DNA from: Rotaria sordida
Taxonomy: Eukaryota > Rotifera > Eurotatoria > Philodinida > Philodinidae
NCBI GenBank assembly: GCA_905250125.1
Contig: CAJNOL010000885.1
Location: 32,579-96,578 of the forward strand
Length of the DNA: 64,000 nucleotides
Direction: 5' to 3'
Shown here: in pieces, positions 52,001 to 62,911 of the stretch
How positions within the stretch are numbered: position 1 is the stretch's first letter
How the letters are laid out: every line of letters begins with the position of its first letter
Made by a program: the position numbers and the translations under genes
Notes under the pieces: model-generated
The model's database searches: none
What the model was told of the DNA's origin: nothing
The model's input: the letters and a program-made list of their open reading frames with translations, nothing else

Positions 52001-55000
52001 GATAGCAGTGTAAGTGACTTTTGATAATTCATTTTTTGATTGTTGTGCTTTTTTCTTTTCTTTGGTTTTAGTGTTCAGAAGTTCCATCATTAGGTGAAGT
52101 ATGTTCAGATGATGATGTGAAACAACAAGCAATAGCTGCTTGTCAAATACTTATTGATAGTTCTGATGTATTTGGAACATGCTTACAAGTCGTAAGTAAA
52201 ATTTTATCTTTCCAAAAAAAAACACAAAGTTCTATTTCTAAAAACAAAAGGTCAATGGACAACAATATTATAATACTTGTATTATCGATTATTGTATTAC
52301 AGCAGCTTCTTATCAAAACCAATTACAACAAGCAATATGTAATTCCTATACGGCATTGGCTCGTGATTGTACTGATAATTATATTGATGTTAATTGGCGT
52401 ACAGCATCTCGATGTCGTATGTATTTAAATCTTTCTTTTGTAAAATATGATCTAGAAGGAATGTTGAAGTATAGAGATAGGAATTTGGACTCATTTTTCC
52501 CAGTGATGGTCGAAGCAGTCAACATTTGGGGGATGTCGCGACCTTTTTCAAAGGAAGAATATCTTTTTCTTCTAACAACATGCAAAAAGAGAATTTCAAC
52601 TCTGCTGGGAAAAAATTAAATTTCTTCACGATTATGGGGGAGGATATTACACTTTCGAAACCTTGCCTCGATAGGACCACTGCTACTCTTTCCACCCCAC
52701 AGACCGTAACAGACACCCTGGCGATCCATCATAGTCTGTGACAGGCATCTTGTAATTTATAACAGACTGTGGCAGATCCGAGATAGAGACCATCACAGAC
52801 CATGACAAATACCTTAGCAACATCCGCCCTCTCCGTCATAGACCGTGACAGACACTGTTGATATACGATCACAGACTGTATATCACTAACCTCTTGTTAT
52901 AATATATGAACTACTTTCTTATTGCATTTGTGAAGGATTAAGTAAAAGTATCTTGAAGAAATGTGTCCAAAAATAGAGAAAATAAAACAATCTTCTAGTG
53001 ATTAGTAATAGCAGCTACTTCGTGTTTCACATTTTAATTCCGAAGGAATTGTGCCGAGAGTTTCTCTTTTAAATTGAATTTATTTATTTATTTATTTATT
53101 TATTCATTAAGCTAAATCATGTCCAAATAATATGACCTATGTTGAATGTGCATCAAATTGTCCAAAAACTTGTCAAAGTTTAAGTCAAACAATATCTGAA
53201 TCAGATACATGTATGAGTGATTGTTCACCGGGTTGTATATGTCCAGTGGGAACTGTTTTGGATTTGGGGCAAAATCAACAATGTGTTAAACCTGATCATT
53301 GTACATGTTATTACAGGGGAAATTATTATCAAGCAGGAGATGATATTAATATTGATTGTAATAAATGGTAAGACATTATTAACAAATTAAAAGCAAAGAG
53401 CTATCTGAATTGAGTTTAAAAATGATATATGATTGAAATTAAAAATAACTAATAAGGAAAAGGGTTCAACTAATTGATCTGTATCTTACATAAAGCTACT
53501 AGATTGTTGGTGATCGATTATGCTGATTCCGAATTTAAATATGATACTAGATCTTTTGAGATCTTCATATTACGGTTTTCTAGGAAAGCATTATTCCAGA
53601 CTAACAATATTTTTGTTGAAAGTCTTTTTTTTATCTGTCCAGATTACCGAGCATATCAATTCATCTATCAGATCATAATTTTTTCTGTTTTCCAAAAATG
53701 AGCATTGAATGAAATAATACCATCTTGAAGATTTTCACAAAGCAATATTGCTTCGTATCTATGGTATAGATTAGAATGACTGAATTTTGTCCCCCAAAAA
53801 AAACTTTTAAGACAGAAAAAGTTACTGCTTTCTAGACAATTTGATATACTCTGTAATCTGGGCAGATCACAAATAAATTTTGGTTGAAAAGTTTTTTAGT
53901 CTAGAAAAGCCGTTTTCCGGAAAATTACAAGGAGGAAAAAGCAAAAATTCCGTACTTCTTCGTACTCCAAGGTTATGTCGATAGTAACCTATAGAACTTA
54001 GCTATTTCAAGCCTACGATCAACAACATGTGCCACGAGCATATTAATTTGAGTTCATTTTACATAAGTGTGTCTGTTAATTAAGTCCAAATACTTCATCG
54101 TGCTTCAAGATTTGAGTATCAGGGAAGTGCGACGAAGTATTTGGACTTAATTAACAGACAGACTTATATAAAATGAACTCAAATTAATATGCTTGTAACA
54201 TACGTCGATTGTAGACTTGATATAGCTAAGAAGTTCTAGAGAATAGCTTTGATATACTCTTGGTGTACGATAGAGTAAGGAATTTTTGCTTTTCCCCCTT
54301 TGGGAAATCCAGTATATGAAGATTTGAGGATATTTCTCATACTCATATTTGAAATTAGCATGGTCGATAACCAGTAACTCAATAACTTTTGTTAGGAAAG
54401 TAATTGATCAATTGAAATAGTTCTCTTGTGAGATAACAATTGAAGACTAGAGTCAATTTTTTTCTTATTTGATATCAATCAAAACAAAGACACTTGCTGA
54501 TTAAAATAAAGTTGTTTTTTTAAATCTTTGTGTGGAAACATTTTGAAATACTTTTTTCAATCTAGATATTTATTCTGATGCAATATCAACTAAAAATCAT
54601 GTTGGTTTTTACATAGTTACGTTCTGATGAGATTTTAATAGGTCAAGAATCATTTCTTTCAATGTTTTATCGAGAAATTCTTTTCCAGGGACATAGCTTA
54701 GAGATAGGAGGTGACAAGTCATACGTTTAAACATACGTCATTCTTACGACTCTCTCGTTATATAAAGTATTGTTTCCATCATTTCAAATAGATCTCATTC
54801 ATTGACTCCCATTTTGTTCGATCTTCGTCTGTTAATATTTAGAAAAAGATCACTGCTTGAGTTTAACTTTAAATTTTTAGCACTTGTTCATCTGGTTCAT
54901 GGCAATGTTCAAAATTTGCTTGCCCTAGAACATGTACTGTCATGGGTAATGGACATATTGATACTTATGATGGAAAAACATATACTTTGATTGGTTCTTG

Positions 55001-58000
55001 TCAATATACATTACTTGAAGTATGATTAAATGTTTTTCCATTTAATAATTTATCTTTTAATAATTTATTTAGGGTACAAATTCCGACTTATCAAGTAAAC
55101 TTCGTGTAATGTATACAAATACAAAAAATATTCATACAAATGAATTAGTTATTGTACACTATGGAAATACAGTAAATATCAAAGGTTCACAAATAGTTGC
55201 TAATGGACAACCAGGCGTACAATTACCACATAGAATTAATGATTTATTAATTCGACAAGCAACATCAGTTTTACTTAGTGTTGAAGGTAATATATTTAAT
55301 AAACAAAAAACAAATTAAGTTTTTTTTCAATCTTTCCAAGGAACTGATTTTTCAATTTATTTTGATGGTTTTCGCGTCTATATTACATTGGGACCATCAT
55401 TTATAAATCAAACTCGTGGTTTATGTGGTACTTTTAACTATATAACACGAGATGATTATCAAACTCCCAATGGACTTATTGAAACAAATTTAATTGCTTT
55501 TGCTGATGCTTATAAAATTTCTCAAACATGTAATACACCATTACAAACAACATCTTGTAGTCTTTTTCCAGCTGTAAGTTGAATAAAAACTAATTTGAAA
55601 TTAAAAAAAACAAACAAGCAAGAGAGATATTTTTTGTTTTTAGAATGAATTAGCTGCTCGAACAACATGTCAAAATCTACTAAAAGATCCTGTGTTTGCA
55701 CCATGTATATCTGTTTTGGAACCATCATTTTATATTGAATCATGTACAGCTGATCTTTGTGATGATATTTCAAGTGATTACATATCAACATATACATGTT
55801 ATCATTTAGCAACATATGCACATAAATGTGCTGATCGTGGTATTGTTATTGATTGGATGAGTAAAACAAGTTTATCAAATGCTTGTCAAATCGCACCATA
55901 TCCTTATGGACAATGTTCATCATCAGATGATGTATCATCTTCAACAAGTTATTCGGAATGCGTTTCAGCTTGTGATTATTCATGTTCAGATCTTGATCAA
56001 AAATCATCATTAAATTGTGAAAATCAATGCTTACCTGGATGTGCATGTCCAACAGATACATTTTATGATGTCAAATCTCGTTCATGTATTCGTGCTGAAC
56101 AATGTCCATGTTATGATATATCAACAAAATCATATATTCAACCAGGGCAAAATATACTTCGAACATGTACAAATTGTACATGTTTAAATGGAGCATTTCA
56201 ATGTGACAACCCAGATTGTCTTTTAACAATGACTTGTCCAGGAAATCAAATCTATTCGAATAATGCAAGTACATGTCCGAAGACATGTGATAATATTGTT
56301 AGTTTTTCTGATTGTAATACATATAAACAAGGTTGTACATGTCCATCAGGACAAGTATTGACACATGATGGTATTACTTGTGTACCAGTGAATGAATGTC
56401 CATGTCGTTATAATCAACGTTCATATGCAACAGGTGACCAAATTCGTCAGTCTTGCAATAATTGTACATGTTCAGGTGGTAGATGGTCATGTACAAAAAT
56501 ACAATGTGATAGTACATGTATTGCAACGGGGGATCCGCATTATATAACATTTGATGGAATGCGTTATTCATACGAAGGAAATTGTCAATATTATTTAGCT
56601 AAAGAGAAAAATAATACATTTAGTATTTTAGCTGAAAATGTTCCATGTGGCTCAACAGGTGTAACATGTACAAAAAATATAATTATTGATTATCTTGGTT
56701 CAATTATTGATTTACAACGTGGACGTAATGTTATTTTTAATGGTATTGAAATTGAAAATTATGAATCAGTACCAAAAATTTATGGGCAAGTATCCGTATT
56801 TAAAAGTGGAGTTTTTACAATAATATCTACACCAGATTTTTTAATTAAATGGGATGAAGCTACAAGAATTTATTTAACAGTTTATTCAAAACACCGAGGA
56901 AATATGGAAGGTTTATGTGGTAATTATAATGACGATAATGCTGATGATATAAGAACAGCACAAGGAATTACTGGTTCAATAATTGAGTATGAAGAAAAAA
57001 AATTTATATTAAATTTTAAATAAATATTTTTAACAAAAAATCTTTTATTCTAGAATGGCTAATTCTTGGAAAACAGCACCAACATGTGGAAATTTACAAG
57101 AATCACTTGTTGATAATAGTGACCCATGTTTCGGTCATGAACAGCGACGTGATTGGGCAACAACAGAATGTTCATTAATTCGTGGAAAATCAATAGATAA
57201 TCCATTTAATCCTTGTATTGAATTAATCGATCCAACACAACTTGATATATATTATAAAGAATGTTTATTTGATGCATGCAAGTAAGAATATTATTAATGA
57301 TAGCTTTCTTGTTGTCGTTTATATATTTATATAAATTAATTTTTTAGCTGTGATCGTGGTGGAGATTGTGAATGTTTATGTACGTCTTTAGCTTCATTTG
57401 CCGAAAAATGTAATTCAATTGGTGTACCTGTTAAATGGCGTCGACCAAATCGATGTCCAATGCAATGTGACAATAATAAAGTTTATATGGCATGTGGACC
57501 TATTTGTCCTGAAACATGTTCAGGAAAAGATTATTTTGGGTGTGAATTATCTGGTTGTGTTGAAGGTTGTTTTTGTCCAAATGGTCTTTTAATGGATGAG
57601 ACTGGTACATGTGTACCTATATCATCATGTACATGTGCTTACGATAATAAATATTATCCAAGTGGTTCAACCATTGTTCGCGGTTGTGAAATATGTTCAT
57701 GTACAAATGGTTCATTTGTTTGTTCACAATTAACAACGAAAGAATGTCAACAAGATTGTTCATCATTTAATGAATTCCAATGTTCAACAAGTAAAGAATG
57801 TATACCAAAAACATGGAAATGCGATAAAGTACCTGATTGTGCTGATAAAAGTGATGAAGACAATTGTGTTTATGAATGTTCGAACCAAACAAGTTTTACT
57901 TGTCGTAATGGGCAATGTGTTGATATAACTTATCGTTGTGATGGCTTACCAAATTGTCGAGATGGTTCAGATGAAGTTAATTGCAGTAAGTGAACATCGA

Positions 58001-59293
58001 TGAGTAAACAGCAGAGACTTCAGTCTTGAAGTTTCACAAAGTCTTTTGAAGTCACATGAAATTTATCGAAGTCCCATGCAGTCTTTGAGCTATAGCTTTT
58101 GGAAAACACGATCTAGGAGTGTTGAAGTATGGAATAGAAAGTGGGCCCCTGATTCCTCCTTCTCAAACAGACGTAACAGACGTGTAAGCAGCGGCTGATC
58201 ACAGACGTGACAGACATCCTTAGCAACGTCTCTCCTTCATGACAGGCTATGTCAAACGTTGTTGATATACGATCAAAGACTATATATCAATAACGTCTTG
58301 TTCTAATAAATGAACTACTTTCTTATTGCATCTCTGAAGGATAAAGTAAAAGGACGGCGAAGAAATGTGTCCCAAAAAAGAGAGAATAAAACAATTTCCC
58401 AATGATTAGCAACAGCAGTTACATCATTTTTCACATTTTAATCCCGCAGGGATTGCGCTAACGGCTCTTAATATATGTTGAACTCTCATAAAGTCTCTTG
58501 AAGTCTTTGGAAGTCCTCTGAAGTCTTGAAGTCTGCTGTTTTCTCCTCGGCGAATATTTTTAGAAAGAATTTTTATTTATTCTATTCGATTTTTCTTAGC
58601 TTATATTCAACCATGTCGTGAATTTTTATGTTCAAGAAGTAAAAAATGTATTTCAAAAACATGGGTATGTGATGGTTCAATCGATTGTGGTATGGGTGAT
58701 GATTCTGATGAAGCAGCAGATTGCAGTATGTATTGTTATTGTTATGTTGTTTTTATATAGATCTATAAATTGTCCATTGAATTTTTCTGTAGAACAAGAA
58801 CATTGTGATTTAAATAGTGGTCGTTATTTTCAATGTGCCGATAGTCGAGATTGTTTACCAATTACTAGTAAATGTGATGCTCATAAAGATTGTTTAGATG
58901 GTTCAGATGAACGTGGTTGTGTATGTTCATGTTCTGAACAATTTTCATGTGAAACTATTTGTCAATGTCTTAATATGTCACGAGTTTGTGATGGCATACC
59001 AGATTGTATTGATCAAACTGATGAAAAAAATTGTACATGTACCTCAAACGAATACACATGTTCTGGAGGTGGATGTATAAATGGAACTCAATTATGTGAT
59101 AGAATGGTTAATTGTCCAAAAGGTGATGACGAAACTCATCCAGATTGTACTGGTAAATATTATTCTTTCTAATAAAAACTCAAATTAATTTCATAATATT
59201 GATTAAGTGACAACAACGCCAATTCCATCAACTATTGTTACAACATCTGGATCCACACATGTACCTACTGTAGGAAAACTTGTACAAATATCG
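49076..59293 (+). CDS. SCO-spondin-like secreted EMI-VWD-LDLa glycoprotein (3' end not found)
   Basis: Eighteen phase-consistent exons: 49076-49137, 49199-49346, 49400-49491, 51290-51345, 51402-51872, 51933-52009, 52072-52191, 52251-52416, 53112-53367, 54881-55019, 55073-55286, 55341-55573, 55644-56986, 57054-57281, 57348-57985, 58600-58725, 58793-59152, 59208-59293 (1,605 aa so far, frame still open). The signal peptide is followed by an EMI-like module ending CCPNWTGSNC, three VWD-C8-TIL units (VWD at about 130-300, 495-675 and 970-1125), then six LDL-receptor class A repeats (about 1340-1575) and a Thr/Ser-rich linker. This order matches SCO-spondin and hemolectin-type matrix or clotting proteins. 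Only VWD3 has the GDPH motif. After exon 18 a piggyBac element begins 34 nt into the intron; no later exon was recognised, so the gene is broken or continues beyond it. Confidence 0.88.
49615..51038. mobile_element. TIR element inserted into R1 copy b
   Basis: Left terminus CCAGTAGGGGTGCTAC and right terminus GTAGCACTCCTACTAG are inverted copies with two differences. CTAG occurs next to the left end and at the right end and may be the target duplication. Sub-terminal zones are rich in TTATTACT repeats on both sides. There is no transposase, so it is non-autonomous. hAT-like ends are possible but not proven. Confidence 0.6.
49990..50690. repeat. foldback element D, nested inside the TIR element
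   Basis: The left arm includes CCAGTTCTGGTTCTCGAAGAG, ACAACCGATC and TTTAAAATAAGGAGACAGATG. The right arm carries ATCTCCTTATGTTAAG, GATCGATTGTG and CTCTTCGAGAACCAGG in mirror order. Nearer the centre, GGGAAACTCTGATTTTCC opposes CTCGGATTTCCCG. Arms of about 200 nt or more. Confidence 0.8.
52443..53065 (+). repeat. interspersed repeat R1, copy c (longest), in SCO-spondin-like intron 8
   Basis: Begins GATCTAGAAGGAATGTTGAAG and ends near AATTCCGAAGGAATTGTGCC. It is about 620 nt because the CACAGACCGTGACAGA-type block is repeated several times (52,700-52,860: CACAGACCGTAACAGACA, ATAGTCTGTGACAGGC, CACAGACCATGACAAA, ATAGACCGTGACAGACA). It is followed by a (TTTA)n run at 53,080-53,107 next to the acceptor. 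Confidence 0.8.
53919..54310. repeat. foldback element C, in SCO-spondin-like intron 9
   Basis: The cleanest inverted repeat of the window. Left arm TGTCTGTTAATTAAGTCCAAATACTTC (54,070-54,097) faces GAAGTATTTGGACTTAATTAACAGACA (54,134-54,160) exactly. Outer parts such as AGCATATTAATTTGAGTTCATTTTA also pair almost perfectly, and pairing continues with substitutions to GGAAAA...GCAAAAATTCC at both ends. About 180-nt arms around a loop of about 35 nt. Confidence 0.93.
58015..58545 (+). repeat. GAAGTCT-type tandem repeat split by R1 copy d
   Basis: Degenerate TCTTGAAGTC/TTTGAAGTC units flank both sides (58,018-58,095 and 58,485-58,542), with R1 copy d (58,112-58,468) between them. R1 seems to have landed in a short tandem repeat within intron 15. 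Confidence 0.65.
58112..58468 (+). repeat. interspersed repeat R1, copy d
   Basis: Runs from CGATCTAGGAGTGTTGAAGTAT to CCCGCAGGGATTGCGCTAACGGC, with GACAGACATCCTTAGCAACG, ATACGATCAAAGACTATATA and AATAAAACAATTTCCC in the R1 order. It lies in intron 15 of the SCO-spondin-like gene, same orientation as copies b and c. Confidence 0.8.
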
Positions 59294-59478
59294 GTAAGAT
59301 TTATCGACTTTATGAAGTAAACTTATATTAACGCATTCAGCCCGATGTGATCCACCGGTGGTTCACACTATATTTTAAGAAAAAACCGTATAGAAAACCG
59401 CTTTCTTTTGCCTTTTACTTAGGTAGGCGGTTACACATAATGTGTCACCTACTCTGTCTTCAGTATTTTTTGAGTCCT

Positions 59479-61145
59479 TTATTCCATAGCATGATGCTCC
59501 TGGTTAAAACAATCAAGACAAAAAAATTTGTCACAGTCAGCACAAAAGGTTTTTATTTTCTTTGCTGTCAATATGATCGCTTCTCTTGATTGTTGTTCCC
59601 TGCTTTTCTCATAGCAGCCAGCTCAGCGCCTTCGGACATTGTGCGCAGATCCTTCCTTTTCTTCGAGCTTGTGATCAGCGAGTTTGCGCTTCGAACGACT
59701 TGCTGATTGTTGTCTCGAACCTGGTTTCAGCTTCTCAAATGGCGTAGCAAGAAGTAAAGATCGCACAAGACTTTCCCGAAACTGCAGAATGATCATGTCG
59801 CTTGCGGCATAATTTTCCTTGTAAATCAAATAACTATTAACTACTGCGGTTCCAATACTAATTCCAATGCCACGTTGTTATACCATTTTATAAACCGTCT
59901 GAGACATGTATAGTATGTTGATAGTTGATCTGATAAATCACTACCTTGTCTTCCCTCGTTGTAATCTAGTACAACTTGTGGCTTCATAATGGGCTCATTT
60001 CATATATTATTTTTTCTAGCGTCCACCACAATTGCTGAATGCGACGGTCTTGTGGATATCATCAAAACATCTCTTTTATCTTTTCATTTGATTAACTTTA
60101 TGTCATCTTTCCTCTGCAGTCCATAGACTTCACCACGCTTGAGCCTTTTCTGAACAACTTCGTTTCCTAATCCGGCACGATTACTTCTCAATGTCCCAAT
60201 AAGATATGTATTATGTTCGAACAAACATTTCGCAAGAGAAATACTGATAAAGAAATTGTCAGCTACTACGGTTCGATAGCATCCTAAGAGACCATTCGAT
60301 AAGTTCACTACGACTGTTTGAGCGTGTCAAAGATCTGTCATGGGATTTTGCTTTCCAGTATAGATCACACAGTTCCAAGTGTATCCATTAGTAGTCACTG
60401 CTTTACATATCCCTACGCTATATTTGTGCGATTTATTAGAAATATATTGTTTGAACAGAAAGCCTACCTCGCTATGGTACCAATGTATCGTCGATTGTAA
60501 TAACTGAGCCAGATATATATACTGACGAAAATCTGATTTTCAGTAAATCCAAAAGTGGTTTCAACTTGAACAGTCTATCGTGCTTTGCAAGCTCTTCATC
60601 GTTGTTCGAAAAATGCCAAAACTTGAGAAGTAATTCAAATTTGCCTCTTGATATGGCATTTCGAACGATCTCAGATTCATACAATTGATTGTTGTTCCAG
60701 TAGTAGCACAATTTCGGCATTTATACCAACCCCATTGCGATAGTAATGCCCAAAAATTTGAGTATTTCTTCATCAGTGATCGTTTGCTAATCTCATGAGT
60801 TTGCAAGTATTGCGTCGCATATCGATTCGTTTCGCGAACCATAAGACTAATACTTTCGTCTGTGATGAAATGTCGATAGCAATCGATAGGATTGATTATA
60901 TCATCTTCTGAAACAGGAGTTATTTCTTCGACGATTCCATAATCTTCCTGGAATTCGACATCCGATTCTGATTCAATTTCATTCCACGCTTATAAATCTA
61001 TATCATCATCAATAATTTCTTCCTCGGAACTTGATGATTCAAATCTTACTTGGACAAAATCATTATCCGACTCACTTACTCCACTCATTGAGCTCTCATT
61101 GTCACTGTCTTCTACATCAATCTGATCAATTGACATATTATTCAT
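59479..61145 (-). pseudogene. piggyBac transposase (DDE_Tnp_1_7), inactive
   Basis: Readable from an ATG at 61,145 with the usual acidic N-terminus (many D/E/S) to the C-terminal cysteine-rich finger CADCDKFFCLDC with HH at about 59,500-59,555. Catalytic-core landmarks remain: VITIDDTLVP (60,470-60,500), the YISNKSHKY segment, VVADNFFISISLAKCL and GTLRSNRAG (about 60,180-60,270), and a DLSDQLSTYYT segment (about 59,900-59,950). In-frame stops (for example TAA near 60,990 and stops near 60,310 and 60,090) and at least two frameshifts (near 60,725 and 60,480) disable it. It is a fossil copy. Confidence 0.88.
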
Positions 61146-61385
61146 GGCAAAATTTATCTGAAAAGCAACGCAAATATACGCATCTCAAAGTCATAAAGGG
61201 AATTTACAATAGAAAAAATGCAAGGGAAGAATAGAATTAGCAAGAGAACTAGCGAACTAGTGAATGTAATAGCAAATGGCTGCAAGAAGAGAAGCACCGA
61301 CACATACATATAGAAGGATGTTGTAGAGTATCAAGCATGATGTAAGCGAATATATTATTAGAAAAAGTCCAATATAGAACATGTG

Positions 61386-61424
61386 ACAACATATTGGGAA
61401 AGGCCCAATATGTCATGTTGGTAA
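61386..61424. repeat. hairpin inside the piggyBac element
   Basis: ACATATTGGG-AAAGG-CCCAATATGT is a perfect 10-bp stem extended by ACATG/CATGT outside, near the right terminus of the element. Such sub-terminal palindromes occur in DNA transposons. Confidence 0.7.
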
Positions 61425-61594
61425 AAACCAGTATGTAATGCATAGACATAAATATCCATGTGACACAACAATCATAAAAAAGAAAACAACGAGCCAGCAC
61501 AGAATGAAAAAGACAACGAATGCACATAAAACGAATCAGTTAGAGCTATTCTGTAATGAAACTGAATCGAACTGAATGTGTTAATTAAATATGA

Positions 61595-61812
61595 TACTTA
61601 CTGTTCAATTTTGATGTTGAAAGTGTCCTAAAATAAAAAACATTATTTAATTAAACAGAATACTTACTGCTCCATTTTCATATTCGAACACACCTAAAAT
61701 AAAGAAAAAAATTCCTTCAATTAAATAAAATACTTACGATTCAATTCCAATATTGAAATTGACGTAAAATAAACACAAGAAAATCATTTACTTACTTAAG
61801 ATCAATTTCCTC
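61595..61812 (-). repeat. tandem array of splice-site-bounded 26-nt cassettes
   Basis: On the minus strand three units carry a 26-nt block followed by GTAAGTAT (blocks at 61,738-61,763, 61,668-61,693 and 61,602-61,627). The latter two are preceded by TTATTTTAG; the first has AC instead of AG. A fourth unit (61,794-61,810, 17 nt) is preceded by CTATAG and followed by GTAAGT. Unit spacing is 56-70 nt. The blocks are diverged versions of one sequence (WTYRAAWATSRAAWTKGARCA-like). Confidence 0.6.
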
Positions 61813-61854
61813 CCTATAGCTCTGAGCAACAAAAACAATAATAACGAACTAACC

Positions 61855-61950
61855 CTCCTCCTCCCTATAATAAAAGACCCCTCACCCCCCATAACAGAAG
61901 ACCCCTTTGGGAAAAAAATTTGTCCCTCATAATAGAAGACGCCCCCCTCC
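61855..61950. repeat. short imperfect tandem repeat, CCC-ATAATAGAAGAC units
   Basis: Three units of CCCTATAATAAAAGACCCC / CCCCCATAACAGAAGACCCC / CCCTCATAATAGAAGACGCCC within 95 nt. Locally very C-rich compared with the rest of the window. Confidence 0.7.
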
Positions 61951-62911
61951 CGTTTAATTAATAACTTTTTTGAAAGCTCAGAACTTTAATTAATGGTTTT
62001 ACACTTAAATATATCTAGTTTGGAAGGAAGGGTACGCTGAAAATTTCAAACCGATGAGTTCAGTTTATATTGGAGCTTTGAAAATTGTGAAAATTTGTTC
62101 TCAGATCTTCGAAATCTCTTCCATTCCGTAAGAAATCCGTTCCAATTGAGAAACTTATCAGTGCAGCCCCGGCGGGACTAAAATGTGGAACCCACGAGAC
62201 TCAGATTGCTAAAAATTTACAGTATATTGTCAAAAAAAGTTGAAAAACTTTATTTTCAAAAACTGCCAAATAAACCAATAGATTAAAATTAATGTTATCA
62301 TTTGAGTTAAAATATAAGCGGTAAAACTTTATCACAATGAAACTTATGTATTTCAAACTATTTTCTCCGCTCCCGCCCCATTTATCAATATCTTTATAAT
62401 ATTAATACAAAAGATGCAAAATGTCGAATTTCTAAAGAAACATTGCCAATAATGATTATTTCCTAACAATTTGTATTTGTACATTCCAAACAGATTTTTT
62501 TTCTAATGCACGCTTTTTTTTCTTGTTGCTATTCGTAACGTGTTATTCCTCTTTTAATCGAGATTTCATTATTTCACAGTACTTGATTCAAACTTTAATT
62601 TGATGAAAACATAAGCTTACTATAGGCATTGGTTGCATCTTCCCCAGATCTTAACAATCTTTTGGGCATCTCAATGTACTGAGTAAGACAGAAACTAAAT
62701 ATTCCTGAAAGTTAGAAAACAATTCGATAATGCTTTTATGTTAGTCATAGCAAGGTTATCGGAAATCAAAGATTATCTTTCAAATCGATCGTACAATCTT
62801 TTATCTGCGCAAAGAAGGAGGTTGGCTTTTCGCAAATATTCATAAAAATATTCGAACGATTGAGACATAAAAGAAGATTCTAGAAATTTTTAGAATCTTT
62901 TGAACCCAAGT

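Larger units (their letters stand above)
59328..61584 (-). mobile_element. decayed piggyBac transposon with TTAA-flanked inverted termini
   Basis: Left end TTAACGCATTCAGCCCGAT and right end (reverse complement) TTAACACATTCAGTTCGAT differ by three transitions and both start with TTAA, the piggyBac target duplication. A broken transposase frame runs on the minus strand between them. The insertion lies 34 nt into the intron that follows the last recognised exon of the SCO-spondin-like gene. Confidence 0.88.

Noticed and set aside
55522-56571. Several minus-strand frames opposite SCO-spondin-like exons
   Set aside because: Antisense shadows of Cys-rich coding exons; rich in M, H, Y with no conserved domain.
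61249-61527. 92-codon minus-strand frame at the right end of the piggyBac element
   Set aside because: Covers the hairpin and terminal region upstream of the transposase start; repetitive, no domain.
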